From Cylindrodendrum hubeiense (Eukaryota; Ascomycota; Sordariomycetes; Hypocreales; Nectriaceae): a DNA stretch of 64,000 nucleotides. The stretch's first letter is position 1. Every line of letters begins with the position of its first letter. The notes below the pieces were generated by a model, which was given only the letters and a program-made list of their open reading frames with translations, did not search any database and was not told where the DNA came from. The stretch is from the NCBI GenBank assembly GCA_014621425.1, contig JAANBB010000220.1, forward strand, positions 1 through 64,000, written 5' to 3'. Shown here piece by piece: positions 22,139 to 33,016 of this stretch. The position numbers and the translations under genes were made by a program.

Positions 22139-23609
22139 ATGGCAATCGCCACCCCCGACTCCAAGTCAGCGGACACTTCAGCTGCGGCGAAGGGTCCCGA
22201 CTCCGACTCTGACCAAATAGCCAGAGCCGACAAGACGTACGACCAAGCCGTTGGCACCATTACTGATTTCGAGAAACAAAAGACTGTCGAAGGAGAAGCT
22301 CGTTTCCGCCGGCTCGGCTGGAAGCGGCTTGCCGTTATCCTCATTGTCGAAGCCATCGGTCTCGGCACCTTCAGTCTTCCTGCCGCCTTTGCAACCCTCG
22401 GTGTCGTTGCGGGCACATTCTGCTGCGTTGTCCTTGGACTGCTGGCTATTTATACTGGTTGGATCGTTGGAAAGGTCTCGGTGGTTTATCCTGCCGTTCA
22501 GCACTATGGCGACATCGGTGGCCTTCTCATGGGCCGGTTCGGAGAGGAGCTGTTCGGCTTCCTCTACGTGCTCCAGCTAATCCTCATGACATCATCATTT
22601 ATGCTCACGGGAACAATCGCCTTTAATGTTTTGAGCGACTACGGTACCTGCAGTCTGGTCTTCAGTATTGTCTCAGGCATTTTGCTATTCGTCCTCGCCA
22701 TCATGCCCTCCTTCACCGAAGCTGCCATTCTGGGCTATATCGACCTCGTCTCCGTCGTGACAGCTATTGGAATTACTATCATCGCCAGCGGAATAGAAGC
22801 GTCCAATTCTCCAGGTGGATTAGCCAACACCAACTGGTCCGCATGGCCGGACCCAGATGCTACCTTCAAGGACGGCATGGTTGCTATCTGCAACATGTTG
22901 TTCGCCTACTGCTTTGCCATGTTTCTAACTCCTTTTATGTCTGAGATGCATACTCCAACAGATTTTATGAAGTCAGTCTGGACCCTAGGAATCATCGAAA
23001 TCTTCGTCTACACAATCACCGGAGTCCTCATCTACGTTTTTGTCGGTGTGGATGTGCAGAGCCCGTCTTTGCTGTCACTAAGCAGCCTTCTATCGAAGGT
23101 AGCGTTCGGCATTGCGCTGCCCATCATTTTCATCAGCGGTGCAATCGGGAATACAGTCACTGCCCGATACGTTCACATTCGGCTCTACAAGAATTCTGTG
23201 ACCCGCTTCATCAACACCCCGAAAGGCTGGATCACTTGGCTCGTCGTCCTAGCTCTCATCACAATAGTCTCCTGGGTTATTGGTGAAGGCATTCCCATCT
23301 TCAATGACCTTCTTTCGCTCAGCTCAGCTCTTTTTGTATCTGGGTTTGTGCTATACTTCCCGGCTGTAATGTGGTATGTGCTTCTCTGTGAGGGCCATTG
23401 GTATGACAGAAAGAATCTGTTTCACGCTTTTACTTGTTTGTTCGCCTTTCTCTTTGGCTTGCTTGTCCTCATTGGAGGGACATACGCCAGCGTTAAGGAT
23501 ATTGTAAGTCCCTCAGCAATTTCTAAATATTGTGGATATCCAAGACTAACAATTGACGCAGGAACACCACTATGCAATCGGCTCTATTGGTACTCCATTC
23601 GCGTGCTAA
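22139..23609 (+). CDS. Amino-acid transporter, Aa_trans (AAAP) family
   Basis: Exon 1 (22139-23503) and exon 2 (23562-23609) are joined across a 58-bp intron (GTAAGT; branch GACTAAC; GCAG), giving 470 residues. About 60 hydrophilic N-terminal residues precede some eleven hydrophobic helices, beginning with RLAVILIVEAIGLGTFSLPA, the hallmark of fungal neutral amino-acid permeases of the MTR type. The short second exon supplies the conserved end YAIGSIGTPFAC; without it the frame would read into an unrelated tail to 23710. It should import amino acids with protons at the plasma membrane; substrate is not deducible. No neighbouring gene suggests a specific pathway. Confidence 0.9.
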
Positions 23610-24317
23610 ATTATACGTCTGAAAGACCTCCTTTGCAGGAACAAGGAAGGCAACTTGTATCAATAGATGGCAATGTAACAGTTAGAATAAACATTTCATT
23701 ATTAAACTAAAAAATAGATAGTTTATGTTTCTTATTAACCTTTTAAAAGAGTTCTGATATATGGTGTGTGTGCGAGCTTAATAAAAGAGTTCATGCCGAT
23801 CCTTCATGTTTTGACCTTGAAGAGCTTTATCTTGTGAGCGGTTGATTGCTTTGGGTAGTCCGAACTTTATCTAGTGTCCTAGGATTACAACCCCTGTTTC
23901 CAAATCCGGGACATGATTTCATTACCCCGGCCAATCCTTATGACGTAATCGTTTAAGTTGAGAAGACAAAAGGTTTGGTTGGTGGACATGTTTACCCTCA
24001 GGTATAGGGTAGGCAGATCGTTGAGCGACAAGGAATCGATCTGAGCGAAAAGGTGTTGTCATATGTAGTAATAGTAGATTGTAGATCAATTTAACCAAAT
24101 TTTATTGATAATTGAGTAGTTTACGGTTTAGTGCAATGTGCAATAGAGGGTGGAGTGACAGATATATCGAACGCATCCCGCCTCAAAGTGAACACAGGAT
24201 GTTTTCCCATTAGGTCGATTGACTTGACTAAAGAAAATCCTCCAATTGCCAACCTGAAGTCAATTCCAAGTTCGCATTTACTCATTGAGCAAACTGTGGG
24301 CTGCCTTGTTGTTACTT
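23610..24317. other. Intergenic, convergent 3' ends
   Basis: AT-rich region between the transporter and the 3' end of the sugar-transporter remnant. ORFs here are antisense shadows. Nothing else seen. Confidence 0.4.
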
Positions 24318-25517
24318 TTAATGTGCCATCGCCTCCATGTTGTCTTGATGCACAGTCTTCGTCGCCGCAAATCTCCAAGCGGGGATGCCACGTTCGAAAA
24401 GCTCATCCAGCTCATTATATGTGCGTCCCTTGGTTTCAGGGAAAAGCAAAATGCATGGGATGAGGTACAGAAACGTGATGCCGGCAAAGAACAAGCCGAT
24501 TTTCTGACCCCAGCCGGCATGCTGATTTGATAGCATCAGGGGGACGCTGTAATTCTTTACTTCATGTTAGCTCTGACACAGAATTTAGCTTAGAATGGGT
24601 TCCTTACAAAAAGAATACCAGTGAGATACTGAATCGTAACGGCGATAGAGGTAGTCTTGGCGCGAAGGTGGGAACTCGATATTTCGACCAGACTGATCCA
24701 GCCTACACAAAAGGAGATGTCAGTGAAAATGGGCCGATATGCCTATTTGGACCAACTTACCGATAGGTGCAAGTGAGTTAGCATAAACGAAAGCCCAGAT
24801 AGAGCAGAGAGCGACCAAAGCCATTCCCGAGGAAGAGGTCTGCGCCATAAAGCCAAGTCCTCCAACGAGTAAACAAATAACTCCCATAATCGCGCCTCCA
24901 TAGATAACTAGAGTTCTTCGTCCGACTTTGTCAACCATGTAAAATGATATCAAGATGCCAATAACGAGGACCATTTGTTTTGTCAGAAGCAGTATAGACC
25001 ATTATTATACTACGCATTAGTGGATTGATCATTCCCTTTTGCCGTAGCCGGCAATGCGACATGTTTGACAATGTTTCCCAAGAAAGGATCGTCCACACCG
25101 GCCAGCTGAAAGAAGTATGTGGTGTATCCGAACATTAGGGGCACTCCGACAATGTTTGAAAGGTGAATGGAAGCGTTGAGATGATGGCACGCTTAAAGTT
25201 AATCTTGTTTGTGAAAATGGCCTTCCAATTACCGGAAGACGCTTTCTTTGAGAAGGCGATAGATTCCATCATTTCGTACTTGATAACGGCGTATTCATGG
25301 TCGACATCGTAACCATCAACATTTCCGATCAGTTTTCGGAGGGCTTTCTTGGCCTCCTCATCTCTGCCATTTGCTGCATACCAGGCTATATGGTGATTAG
25401 TTTATTGGCCCCCTCAATCTTGGATGGGGAACATTACCTGGGGACTTGGGAAGATAGAGCATTGGAAAGAGCCAGAGACCAGTAAAAACAAATTCGGAGT
25501 AAAATACGTGACGGAAA
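24318..25517 (-). pseudogene. MFS sugar transporter remnant, 5'-truncated and frameshifted
   Basis: Pieces of a sugar-porter can be read in order on the minus strand. From about 25513: FYSEFVFTGLWLFPMLYLPK, then an intron and SPAWYAANGRDEEAKKAL. At 25154-25156 a T-run (A-run on the coding strand) is one base short, shifting the frame in FTFQ|NIVGVPLMFGYTTYFFQ. The frame is disturbed again near 24985-25010 before KQMVLVIGILISFYMVDKVG, then RRTLV. Two further introns lead to GWISLVEIS and the C-terminal signature FPETKGRTYNELDELFERG, ending at 24318. The 5' half (first six helices) is absent: coding similarity stops at a TTAGGG repeat at 25518-25531. So it cannot make a working transporter. One acceptor (GTAAAG, within 24550-24560) is unusual. 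Full-length family members are around 500-550 residues. Confidence 0.8.
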
Positions 25518-25531
25518 GGTTAGGGTTAGGG
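25518..25531. repeat. Interstitial telomere-type repeat GG(TTAGGG)2
   Basis: The 14 bases ggttagggttaggg are two and a third units of the fungal telomere repeat. They lie exactly between the truncated 5' ends of a sugar transporter (minus strand) and a GH88 hydrolase (plus strand). A 14-base exact match at such a breakpoint is unlikely by chance, though short. Confidence 0.6.
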
Positions 25532-25532
25532 T

Positions 25533-26333
25533 GCCCACAGTGGTTTGGGTCATCTGGCGGACGCTGCAATTATCCATGCTAAGACATTCGCGACGACACA
25601 TCTGAGGGCTGAACCATGGAGACATCGAAACGGATTCAATGGTATGCTTTACAGCTCTGGCCATGTCGTCAACCTTTCACCTATTACGGGAGAAATTAAG
25701 GAACGACGAACTGTCCAAGGCTATAAAACGGCATCGACTTGGTCCCGTGGCCAAGCATGGGCCATAATTGGGTATGCACAGACTTACACATGGACAAATG
25801 ATGCTCAGTTTCTTGACATTGCGTGCGGCTTGGCAGAATATTTCTTATTGCGGGTTGAAGAGGCTCCATCTTGTGTCGAAGTCGAAGTGGGAGATGGAAC
25901 TGGCCGCAAAGCAGGTCGATATGTGCCAATGTGGGATTTCGACGCCCCTATCGAGAATAAGGAATCGCCACTCCGAGACACATCAGCCGGAACCGCTGCT
26001 GCAAATGGCATGCTCATTCTTGCACCGGCCTTGGCTGGTTAAGGGAAACATATCCTCAGTGTCAGGTTTCTAGATGCTGCTACTCGTATTATGTACGACA
26101 TTATTGCCTACTCACTATCGACAGAAACAGCCTCACTGCATACTGGGTTAGATGGAAAGGTTATCGGAGTAAATACCTCTCCAGATGAGAAACCCTTTGA
26201 GGCGATTCTCAAGAATGCTACGGTATCCAATAATGACAACAACTTTGTAACGATTCGAGACCACGGTTTGGTTTATGCTGACTATTTCTTCATCGAATTT
26301 GGTACTCGACTGCTTCGTCTAGGAGTTGTTTAA
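25533..26333 (+). pseudogene. GH88 unsaturated glucuronyl hydrolase remnant, 5'-truncated with an internal stop
   Basis: A single plus frame from about 25533 to TAA 26331-26333 codes the C-terminal part of a GH88-type enzyme: HVVNLSPITGEIKE, STWSRGQAWAIIGYAQTYTW, MWDFDAP, RDTSAGTAAANGMLIL, then the tail GLVYADYFFIEFGTRLLRLG. TAA at 26040-26042 interrupts it between ALAG and GKHILSVRF, the frame continuing unchanged after it. Roughly the first 150-200 residues, including the region that carries the catalytic aspartates in the Bacillus enzyme, are missing; coding similarity begins beside the telomere-type repeat. GH88 enzymes cleave unsaturated uronic acids from oligosaccharides produced by lyases. 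The stop could come from CAA by C-to-T. The gene is dead but well preserved, so decay is recent. Confidence 0.82.
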
Positions 26334-26618
26334 AGAAGAATGAATAGCACTTCAGATTGATAGTAAATTTTTAATTTACTTGCTTAAGAGGATCAGAGGT
26401 GTGTGGAACTCGGAAGACCTCGCTTAAGCTCTGTACAACTAGTCACAAATTTTGCTTATGGCTTATCAACGCTCGATTGATCACAGAATATAGCTTTAGT
26501 TCCCAAATTTCACGATTGTGGTCATTCAGTATATACTTTATTGATATGCTGTGATTTGCTGCTTGTGACTTTCCACAATGTCAGCCAGACTATATAGCAT
26601 GCATTTAAATCAAGCTTT

Positions 26619-28403
26619 TCATCCAGAGTACTCCAAACCGTGGCCAAATCTGAAAAGAGGATCTTTTGTATCAAATGCAACATCGGAATGTGATTTTTGA
26701 ACAGCCTCCATAGATGAGGGAAGATCAAACGGCAGCTTCCCCTGTGGTCCCACCTGACCCGTTATGACTTTGATGACGCCCTCGTCACTGGTTCCATAGT
26801 TGACCAGCACTGCCGTGGCTGACTCCAGAATGGGGCCTAGAACCACAGGCCTGTCAAGGTAGATGTCGACGATTACGGGGACATGAGCTCGAAGCTCAGC
26901 CACCCTGAGCCTAGTTTCCTCGGTAAAGTTGAGAGATCCAGCGTGGAACATGGACTCAAACCCTCCGGGTCGGGGCTCATAAGGTGCTTGAAGTCGTATA
27001 ATTGCAACATCGGCCTCTCGGACATCTTTGACAACCTCTAGGCCCTGTTGTTCTGCTGCACTGGCGGTTATGTTTTCCAGGTAGATCTTTTGCTTTTTCG
27101 ACGCGTCAAGCGGCAGGATACCATCGTGATTGGTAAGAAGCGTCATGGACTTCATCTGGGCATCAACTGCTTCGGCCAAAAACGCGGAACTACCAACAAT
27201 CTTGACCGCCTCATCTACTTGGACAAACGGATTGTCGAACAAGCCAAGAGTAAACTTCTCCTGCAGTATGCGCCGAACGGATTCATCAATACGACTCTCC
27301 GGTAATTTTCCCTTTTCCACTAGATCCAGTACAAGGTCTGTACAGGACTCGCCGCCAAATTGGTCGCAGCCAGCATCCAGCAGTTTCAGGACTCGGTCTG
27401 GCTCTGATAGATCCTCACATCCCCAAGCTCGCGCAGGCATATCCTGTCCCCGAATGACAGCGTCGGTAATCAGGCCCCAATCGGTGCAGATTATTCCTTG
27501 AAACTTCAATTTGCGACGCAAGAGGTCCGTGATCATTGCACGATTGAAAGCAAACGCGACCTCTTCGCAGTCCAAGCCAACGGGCATGCCGTAGGAGGGC
27601 ATGATTTGAGAAGCGCCCGTCTCGATGGCAGCGATGAAGGGTCGTAGATGATAGTCAAAGTTCTTACCCGGGTAGACTTGCTTGCGGCCATAGGTGAAAT
27701 GGGAATCCTCTCCATCGAGAAGAGGCCCACCACCCGGAAAGTGCTTGACCATAGTAGACACGGAAGAAATGCCCAGTGAGTCTCCTTGGAATCCCTGAAT
27801 GTAGGCCTTGACTAATTCCGCGGTCAGGTCCGCATCTTCGCCAAAGGTGCCGTTGATTCTAGCCCATCGATACTCGGTAGCCAAATCGATCTGGGGGTGC
27901 AATGCGCAACGGAGACCGAGAGCAACATACTCTTGGCGAGCAATATCAGCGAACCGACGGACCAGTTCGGGTGACCGAAGGGCAGCGAATCCCAGAGTCT
28001 CTGGCCATTGAGAAAGGGCGCCTGCTCTGGAGCTTGTGCCGATATTTTGGTTGAAGTGGTTGCGAGGATCTGAAGAGAGAGTGATGGGAATGCCGAGTCT
28101 GGTAGCCTTTGCGCGCGTTTGCAAGTTGTTGTACCATGTTGCAGTGGCTTCAACGTCGATAACAGGGCCGAGGAGATTGAAATGGGTCATTAGCCTGGTG
28201 CCGACAGAATACTCGGTGCTTTCCAAATTGAAAACTGGGTCGGCTTCGGCTAGGGATGACCCTGGGCCCATGACCATCATGTTGTGGAACATCTGGCCGA
28301 CTTTCTCCTGAATCGTCATCCGCTTCAGGAGATCATCGACACGGCTGTCGATGGATAGAGACGCATCTCTGTATGCCGCGTCGGTACCCGGATTATCGGA
28401 CAT
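26619..28403 (-). CDS. Glycoside hydrolase family 3 protein
   Basis: Intronless minus-strand gene of 594 residues from ATG 28403. The N-terminal (beta/alpha)8 domain contains VDDLLKRMTIQEKVGQM, the KHFPGGG motif and the nucleophile-bearing GIICTDWG (Asp near residue 306); a flexible-sandwich second domain follows (LLTNHDGILPLDAS, DVAIIRLQAPYEPRPGG). No signal peptide is visible, so it probably acts inside the cell on imported oligosaccharides. GH3 enzymes are beta-glucosidases, beta-xylosidases or N-acetylglucosaminidases; the GEDSHF segment after KHFPGGG is not enough to decide. It is the only intact member of a local set with a GH88 remnant and a sugar-transporter remnant, so it may have lost its partners. 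Length and motifs look complete. Confidence 0.88.
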   Translation of the reverse strand: MSDNPGTDAAYRDASLSIDSRVDDLLKRMTIQEKVGQMFHNMMVMGPGSSLAEADPVFNLESTEYSVGTRLMTHFNLLGPVIDVEATATWYNNLQTRAKATRLGIPITLSSDPRNHFNQNIGTSSRAGALSQWPETLGFAALRSPELVRRFADIARQEYVALGLRCALHPQIDLATEYRWARINGTFGEDADLTAELVKAYIQGFQGDSLGISSVSTMVKHFPGGGPLLDGEDSHFTYGRKQVYPGKNFDYHLRPFIAAIETGASQIMPSYGMPVGLDCEEVAFAFNRAMITDLLRRKLKFQGIICTDWGLITDAVIRGQDMPARAWGCEDLSEPDRVLKLLDAGCDQFGGESCTDLVLDLVEKGKLPESRIDESVRRILQEKFTLGLFDNPFVQVDEAVKIVGSSAFLAEAVDAQMKSMTLLTNHDGILPLDASKKQKIYLENITASAAEQQGLEVVKDVREADVAIIRLQAPYEPRPGGFESMFHAGSLNFTEETRLRVAELRAHVPVIVDIYLDRPVVLGPILESATAVLVNYGTSDEGVIKVITGQVGPQGKLPFDLPSSMEAVQKSHSDVAFDTKDPLFRFGHGLEYSG

Positions 28404-29162
28404 ATTGGCTATAAATCACTGCACAAGCAGGCGGTCACTCAGAAGCGGGGTCGATGGTTTGTTTGCGTCTGGCTTGAAGTGATTGTTGCTTCGATATAAA
28501 CGGCCAGCGTCAAGGTGAGAGACTTGATGGATCAACTTTATACCCTCATTGAAAGAGGGGTCAAGGCCAAGGAAATCGCGTGATACTATTTGATTGCTAC
28601 GGAGCAACTTACCCAGCGCATGACTAACTGAATTTAGTTGTCTTCATTCGAGGAATGCGGGGTTAAACACAGCTGCTCTAGCCGGATCAGTAGGGGCCCG
28701 CTTGTTGCGGAAAGCATTTCCATGCCTCGACTCCACAGAGGAGCTCAACGAACAAATTAAAGCACAGATTTAGCATGCCTTGGTCTTTGCCTACGTGGGT
28801 ATCCGGACAACGAGGCCATGTATCAGGATGAGTGGAAACAGTTCGTTAGCCCTCGACCAGCCGAGCAGGAAGTCAAGATGAGCACCCAGCTGCAAACTAT
28901 TCACCTATTTGAAGTAAAAGTGTGACAAAATCAAGACACATAGTAAAAGCCGACGTCAGTACAATGCGAACTGCTCTCATGGGACATGCTCTCCACAGGG
29001 CAATGAAATAGCAAGTAATACCAAATCGGCACTCAAGCACGCCAATATTGAAAACAGTTCTGATTTTTGATGGTTACGGGGAAGCATAGATCACTCCTGA
29101 GCGCCTTGGCAATACAGCGCTCCTAGTCCGAGCCTATCCGTCTTCGTGCGAATCGCACCGCC
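28404..29162. other. Intergenic: promoter of the GH3 gene
   Basis: No exon seen. Contains the GH3 promoter and the 3' flank of the SDR gene. Confidence 0.4.
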
Positions 29163-30256
29163 TCACATTTTCGCAAGATGAGACATACCGCCATCCAACC
29201 TAATCGTCGCGCCATTGCACCAGGCCCTAAGTATTAGTTAATATTTGACGCTTGCAAGTAAGTGATTATTTCCGATTCCTTAATGGGGATGAATCAACGT
29301 GGCCAACTCACCCAGCTCTGCTTGACAAATACAAGCAGGTACCCGCTACATCCTCAGGCGTTCCTATCCTTGATAATGGATTCGCCTCTCTGATCTCGTC
29401 GCCCATCGTGTCGAGGATAGGCTTCAGCATTTTGCTGGGAAAAGCCCCGCATGCGATGGTGTTGGACGTGATTCCTCGGGGACCCAGCGTCGTCGCGAGA
29501 TGCCGGCTGAGGTGGTGCAATCCCGCCTTGGCCGCGCTGTAGGCGAAGTTGTTGATTTGCGGCACTCGCAGGGCATCCACAGAGCCAATGTGGATGATGC
29601 GCGCCGGATCCACGGGGATATCACCCTCCTTTACCGTGGCCGCCTCCAACAACGGGAGCAGGAGTCGGGTAAGTGTGAAGACGTGGTGGAGGTTCAGAGT
29701 AAGCACCTTGGTCCACGCAGATTCCGGATAGGTGTCGATGTCAGCACCCCAGGAGGTGCCGCTGTTGTGTACGATGATGTGGACCTTTTCCTCCCGCTTG
29801 GATAGTTCTGCTGCCAGATTCTCGCAAGCCTCGAGGGATTGCATGTCGGCTGGGATTGCTATGGCACTGCCAGGGCCTAGATGATCGAACCATCAGCATG
29901 TGCGCGTCGATGGTGTATGTTGCACGTGGAGCAGCGAGGAAGACCTCGCAAGATGGAAGCCAGGTCGCTCAGATGGATCTTAAGATAAACTTCAAGAAAC
30001 CCCGATTCCTTCAATCTTACCTTGAGCAGTGAGCTCGGATGCCGCCGTCTCACACGCGCCGGCATCGCGAGAGGAGATGTAGACCTTGGCACCGTTTTTG
30101 ACGAAGCCAGTAGAGATCATAAGGCCAATGCCCCTCGCGCCGCCGGTAACGAGGACTACTTTGCCCTGAAATTGGTGGAGAATTAGCGTCCATTCAGAGC
30201 CGTTGATTCGTGGCTACTCCTCTCACCTTGACAGCAAAGAGTTCGGAAACGTCCAT
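29163..30256 (-). CDS. Classical SDR, 3-oxoacyl-reductase/RhlG-like
   Basis: Four exons (30256-30227, 30165-30021, 29876-29312, 29226-29163) total 804 nt, 267 residues; the second intron is long for this window (29877-30020, 144 bp). Key elements: cofactor site VLVTGGARGIGLM (near residue 15-27), NSG in place of NAG, and catalytic Ser-Tyr-Lys in IIHIGSVDA and FAYSAAKAGLHH. The last exon gives the family end AWCNGATIRLDGG. Such SDRs reduce 3-oxoacyl or sugar-derived ketones with NADPH and are often annotated as rhamnolipid-type reductases; the true substrate is open. It lies on the same strand as GH3 and the flavin monooxygenase. ORFs crossing its 5' end on the minus strand (30183-30725) are out of frame. 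Confidence 0.87.
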
Positions 30257-30916
30257 GATTCTTTAAATATTTCGAGGGATGTATAATTGTCAGGGGGAAG
30301 TAATTTCGAATTCGGAACCACAGAGAGCGCGTCGAAGGCTGGGAAATGTAATTGAGAGCAAGGTTTAACAACAATGCTGAGTTATCCCCGCGGCTTACTA
30401 CGTGACACGTGACATAATATCTCACCGAAAATCCGTGCCGAGGTTGAGAGATGAGCATGGATAACACGTTGTATTTCACCATTTTGGTCGTATGAACTAG
30501 GAAATACTTGCCTGATAAATGGGTCATCATCTTGGAGACGCCATCAATATCACCTGACCGAAGAGAAAACGCCAATAGGCCGAAAATAACTAACTCTGCA
30601 GCACGGCTCCTATCTTTCGCTATGCCTCCCATCCAAACACAACAAAATTTGCTTGCATCTACTTTAGTACTCACACAATCGGAATCACAGATGACCACTA
30701 CAAAGGATGTCAAATATTTTTCCAAGTTTACTGATTGGGCGATTGATGAGTGTAGTAATGAGTGATGATATCTGTCTTTATGACCAGCGCACCTATTATG
30801 CCAAGGGCGTCTCTTATCATCACAATCATCTCCATATTTGAGACTGATCCCTAATCCATCATTGGATTGGAATAAAATGAGCCTTTTCCAATTCCTAAGT
30901 CATTTGGATGTGTTCT
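30257..30916. other. Intergenic: promoter of the SDR gene
   Basis: A 181-codon minus frame (30183-30725) covers this stretch but lacks domains and overlaps the real first SDR exon and intron out of phase; it is not accepted. Otherwise only the SDR promoter and the 3' flank of the monooxygenase are expected. Confidence 0.4.
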
Positions 30917-32555
30917 TCAAAAGCTGAAAGCATCGTCCTTTGCCCCATTCTTACCACCCACGATCGGCTCTTCTTCAGCTACCACTGCGTTAGGCAGCGC
31001 AAAACCGACCCCAAAAAACACGAACAAGGCCCACTTCCATCGGAATGGATTGATAGCGACGCAGAATACAAACCACCACACCAACTCTAAGTAAGTAAAG
31101 AAGTCAAAAGCGCCAGTTGGGCTGCTCATCTTAAGGAAGTTGGTCATGTTAATCCAGCGCTCCATCCAGATCGATCTTGGGCGAGTAAGGGGATCAACTA
31201 AAAACATAAGGAGGATGCGTGTGTAGATCCCGATGTGCCAGTTGCCGACGGTGCCAATAGCCGACAGGTACGTGCAGTTGATTGCTGAAATGGAGGGGTG
31301 CTTGGGGGGGAAGGTCTGAAGATACCAATTGGGGGGTTGGTAAGGATCCTCGAAGCAGTCATCAGGCAAGAAGCTCAGCGCAGGTCTTTTGAACCCCGTA
31401 GCCATGACGACTATGTCAGCTTCGATGACCTCTTGATGTCCAGGGCCACCTTTAGGAACGCCCTTCGCACGTCGATTTACCACGATACCGCGATCAGTAA
31501 ATTCTTCAATGTCGCAGCGAACCCACTCGGCTTTTCCTTCTCTTAATTTATCCATGACATCAGAGTTGACCATTGGGGTATCCGTGAAGAGGCCTTTGTC
31601 GACTGGTGCAATATCCTCCATGTCCCGATAGAAGAGTTTCCTAAGTAGAAACTCGGGGAAGATGGAAAGTTTCGTCTCTTGGCCAAAGATGTTGTAGCTC
31701 AGTAAGGTATCGACGGCAATATTTCTCGGAATGATCCACTTGTCAGAGCGGGAAAGAATAGTCGTTTTCGCAGCCTCCGCCGAAGCGGCGAACTCAAGTG
31801 CTTCAACGGCGCTTGCTCCTCCGCCAATGATGGCTATTTTTTTGTCTTTCGCATCCTTGCTATACAGAAATTAGATCCAGAATGAATAAAGCCAATGCGA
31901 ATTACTTACCCAGTCAATTCGCTGGAATGATAGACTTCTCCCTGGAACGTCTCCATTCCCTGCATAGTTGGCATCTTCGGGGCGCCACAAGTTCCAATGG
32001 CGACAATAACGCCATCGAATGTTCCCAAGGAAGGATCATTGACCACCCACTTGCCATTCTCTTGGTACACTTTGTTCACGTTTGTGTTGAAGCGCGTGCG
32101 CTCCTGTAGGCCGTAGCGTTGCCAAAGCTGTTGCACTTGACTGACAATTTCTTGACGACTGGGATATCCACGTTTCCATTGAATAGAAGGATGAAAGCGG
32201 TACATCAGAGAGTGAATTTGCAGTCCAGAGGTGTCATTGACTCTCTGGATAGTGATATTTGCATTAGCCAAATGACAATAAAAGACGGAAAATCACGTAC
32301 GGTCCAGATTCCACCAACTTGGTCCTCTGAACCACTTTCAAAAATGACAGTATCAAACCCATGGCCAACGCAATGAGCTGCTGAGGTTACTCCAGTAATT
32401 CCGGCTCCGATTACAGCAATGCTCGGTCGATGTAGCTTTGCATCTGACCGAGGCGCCTTTGGAGACAACAGCTTATCTGTCAGCCATTGGAGCAGACTGT
32501 ACAGGAAAAGCAACGGGTGAAATAGCGGATTTTCGACGCTAGCCTTCGACGACAT
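30917..32555 (-). CDS. Flavin-containing monooxygenase (FMO/BVMO-like), membrane-anchored
   Basis: Three exons (32555-32301, 32244-31910, 31859-30917) give 510 residues. Two Rossmann motifs are visible: the FAD site SIAVIGAGITGVTSAAHC near residue 45 and the NADPH site IAIIGGGASAVEAL near 205. Between them lies FQGEVYHSSEL, matching the FMO/Baeyer-Villiger fingerprint F-x-G-x3-H, and ATGFKRP follows in the C-terminal half. An N-terminal hydrophobic stretch (HPLLFLYSLLQWL) and a C-terminal one (WALFVFFGVGFALPNAVV) suggest membrane association. Such enzymes oxygenate soft nucleophiles or ketones with NADPH and O2. It is divergent from an NTF2-like membrane protein; the shared promoter has three CRE-type sites, hinting at joint stress control. 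Confidence 0.88.
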
Positions 32556-33016
32556 GTTGATAGAAATGTTGCTGGATCAATCCGACTCAAGTTGCAGCGA
32601 AAGGAAGGGACAGAATTGAGGAGTTAGGTCCTGGCACTTTAAGCACTTTTGTCTGGCGATGAGAGAACCTTGTCGTCGGACGTCATTATCATGGAGATGG
32701 GTTAATATCACATGCCGATGACGTCGGTTTTACACGTGAATGAAATTCAAAAACCGGGACCTTACTGTGATGATTCGACAGGTTGGTGGTGTTTTGTGGA
32801 ATTGACGTCATAGATTCCTAAAATATCACATTGAACACTGTCGTCCCAATCGTCTATCCTTGTGTTTAACTATTTCTTTTATTTGTTTGCGGCACTTATT
32901 CCGGCTCTTCCTGTTGCCCAAATTTTATCAACACCACTCTGGATGCTTTTGTTAGTGCTGCATCGTAGTATCGATATCGAAAAATCTACCTGCAAAGCTG
33001 AGTCAATCGTCCAGCG
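32556..33016. promoter_or_regulatory. Divergent promoter with CRE-type sites
   Basis: Between the monooxygenase (minus) and the NTF2-like gene (plus). Contains TGACGTCC (minus strand, 32678-32685), TGACGTCG (32719-32726), the perfect palindrome TGACGTCA (32803-32810) and an E-box CACGTG (32733-32738). These resemble binding sites of CREB/ATF bZIP and bHLH factors; binding is inferred. Confidence 0.5.

Noticed and set aside
23504..23710. Unspliced C-terminus of the amino-acid transporter
   Set aside because: Read-through gives an unrelated tail; splicing at 23504-23561 restores the conserved family end.
30183..30725. 181-codon minus frame
   Set aside because: Overlaps the first exon and intron of the SDR gene out of phase and shows no family resemblance.
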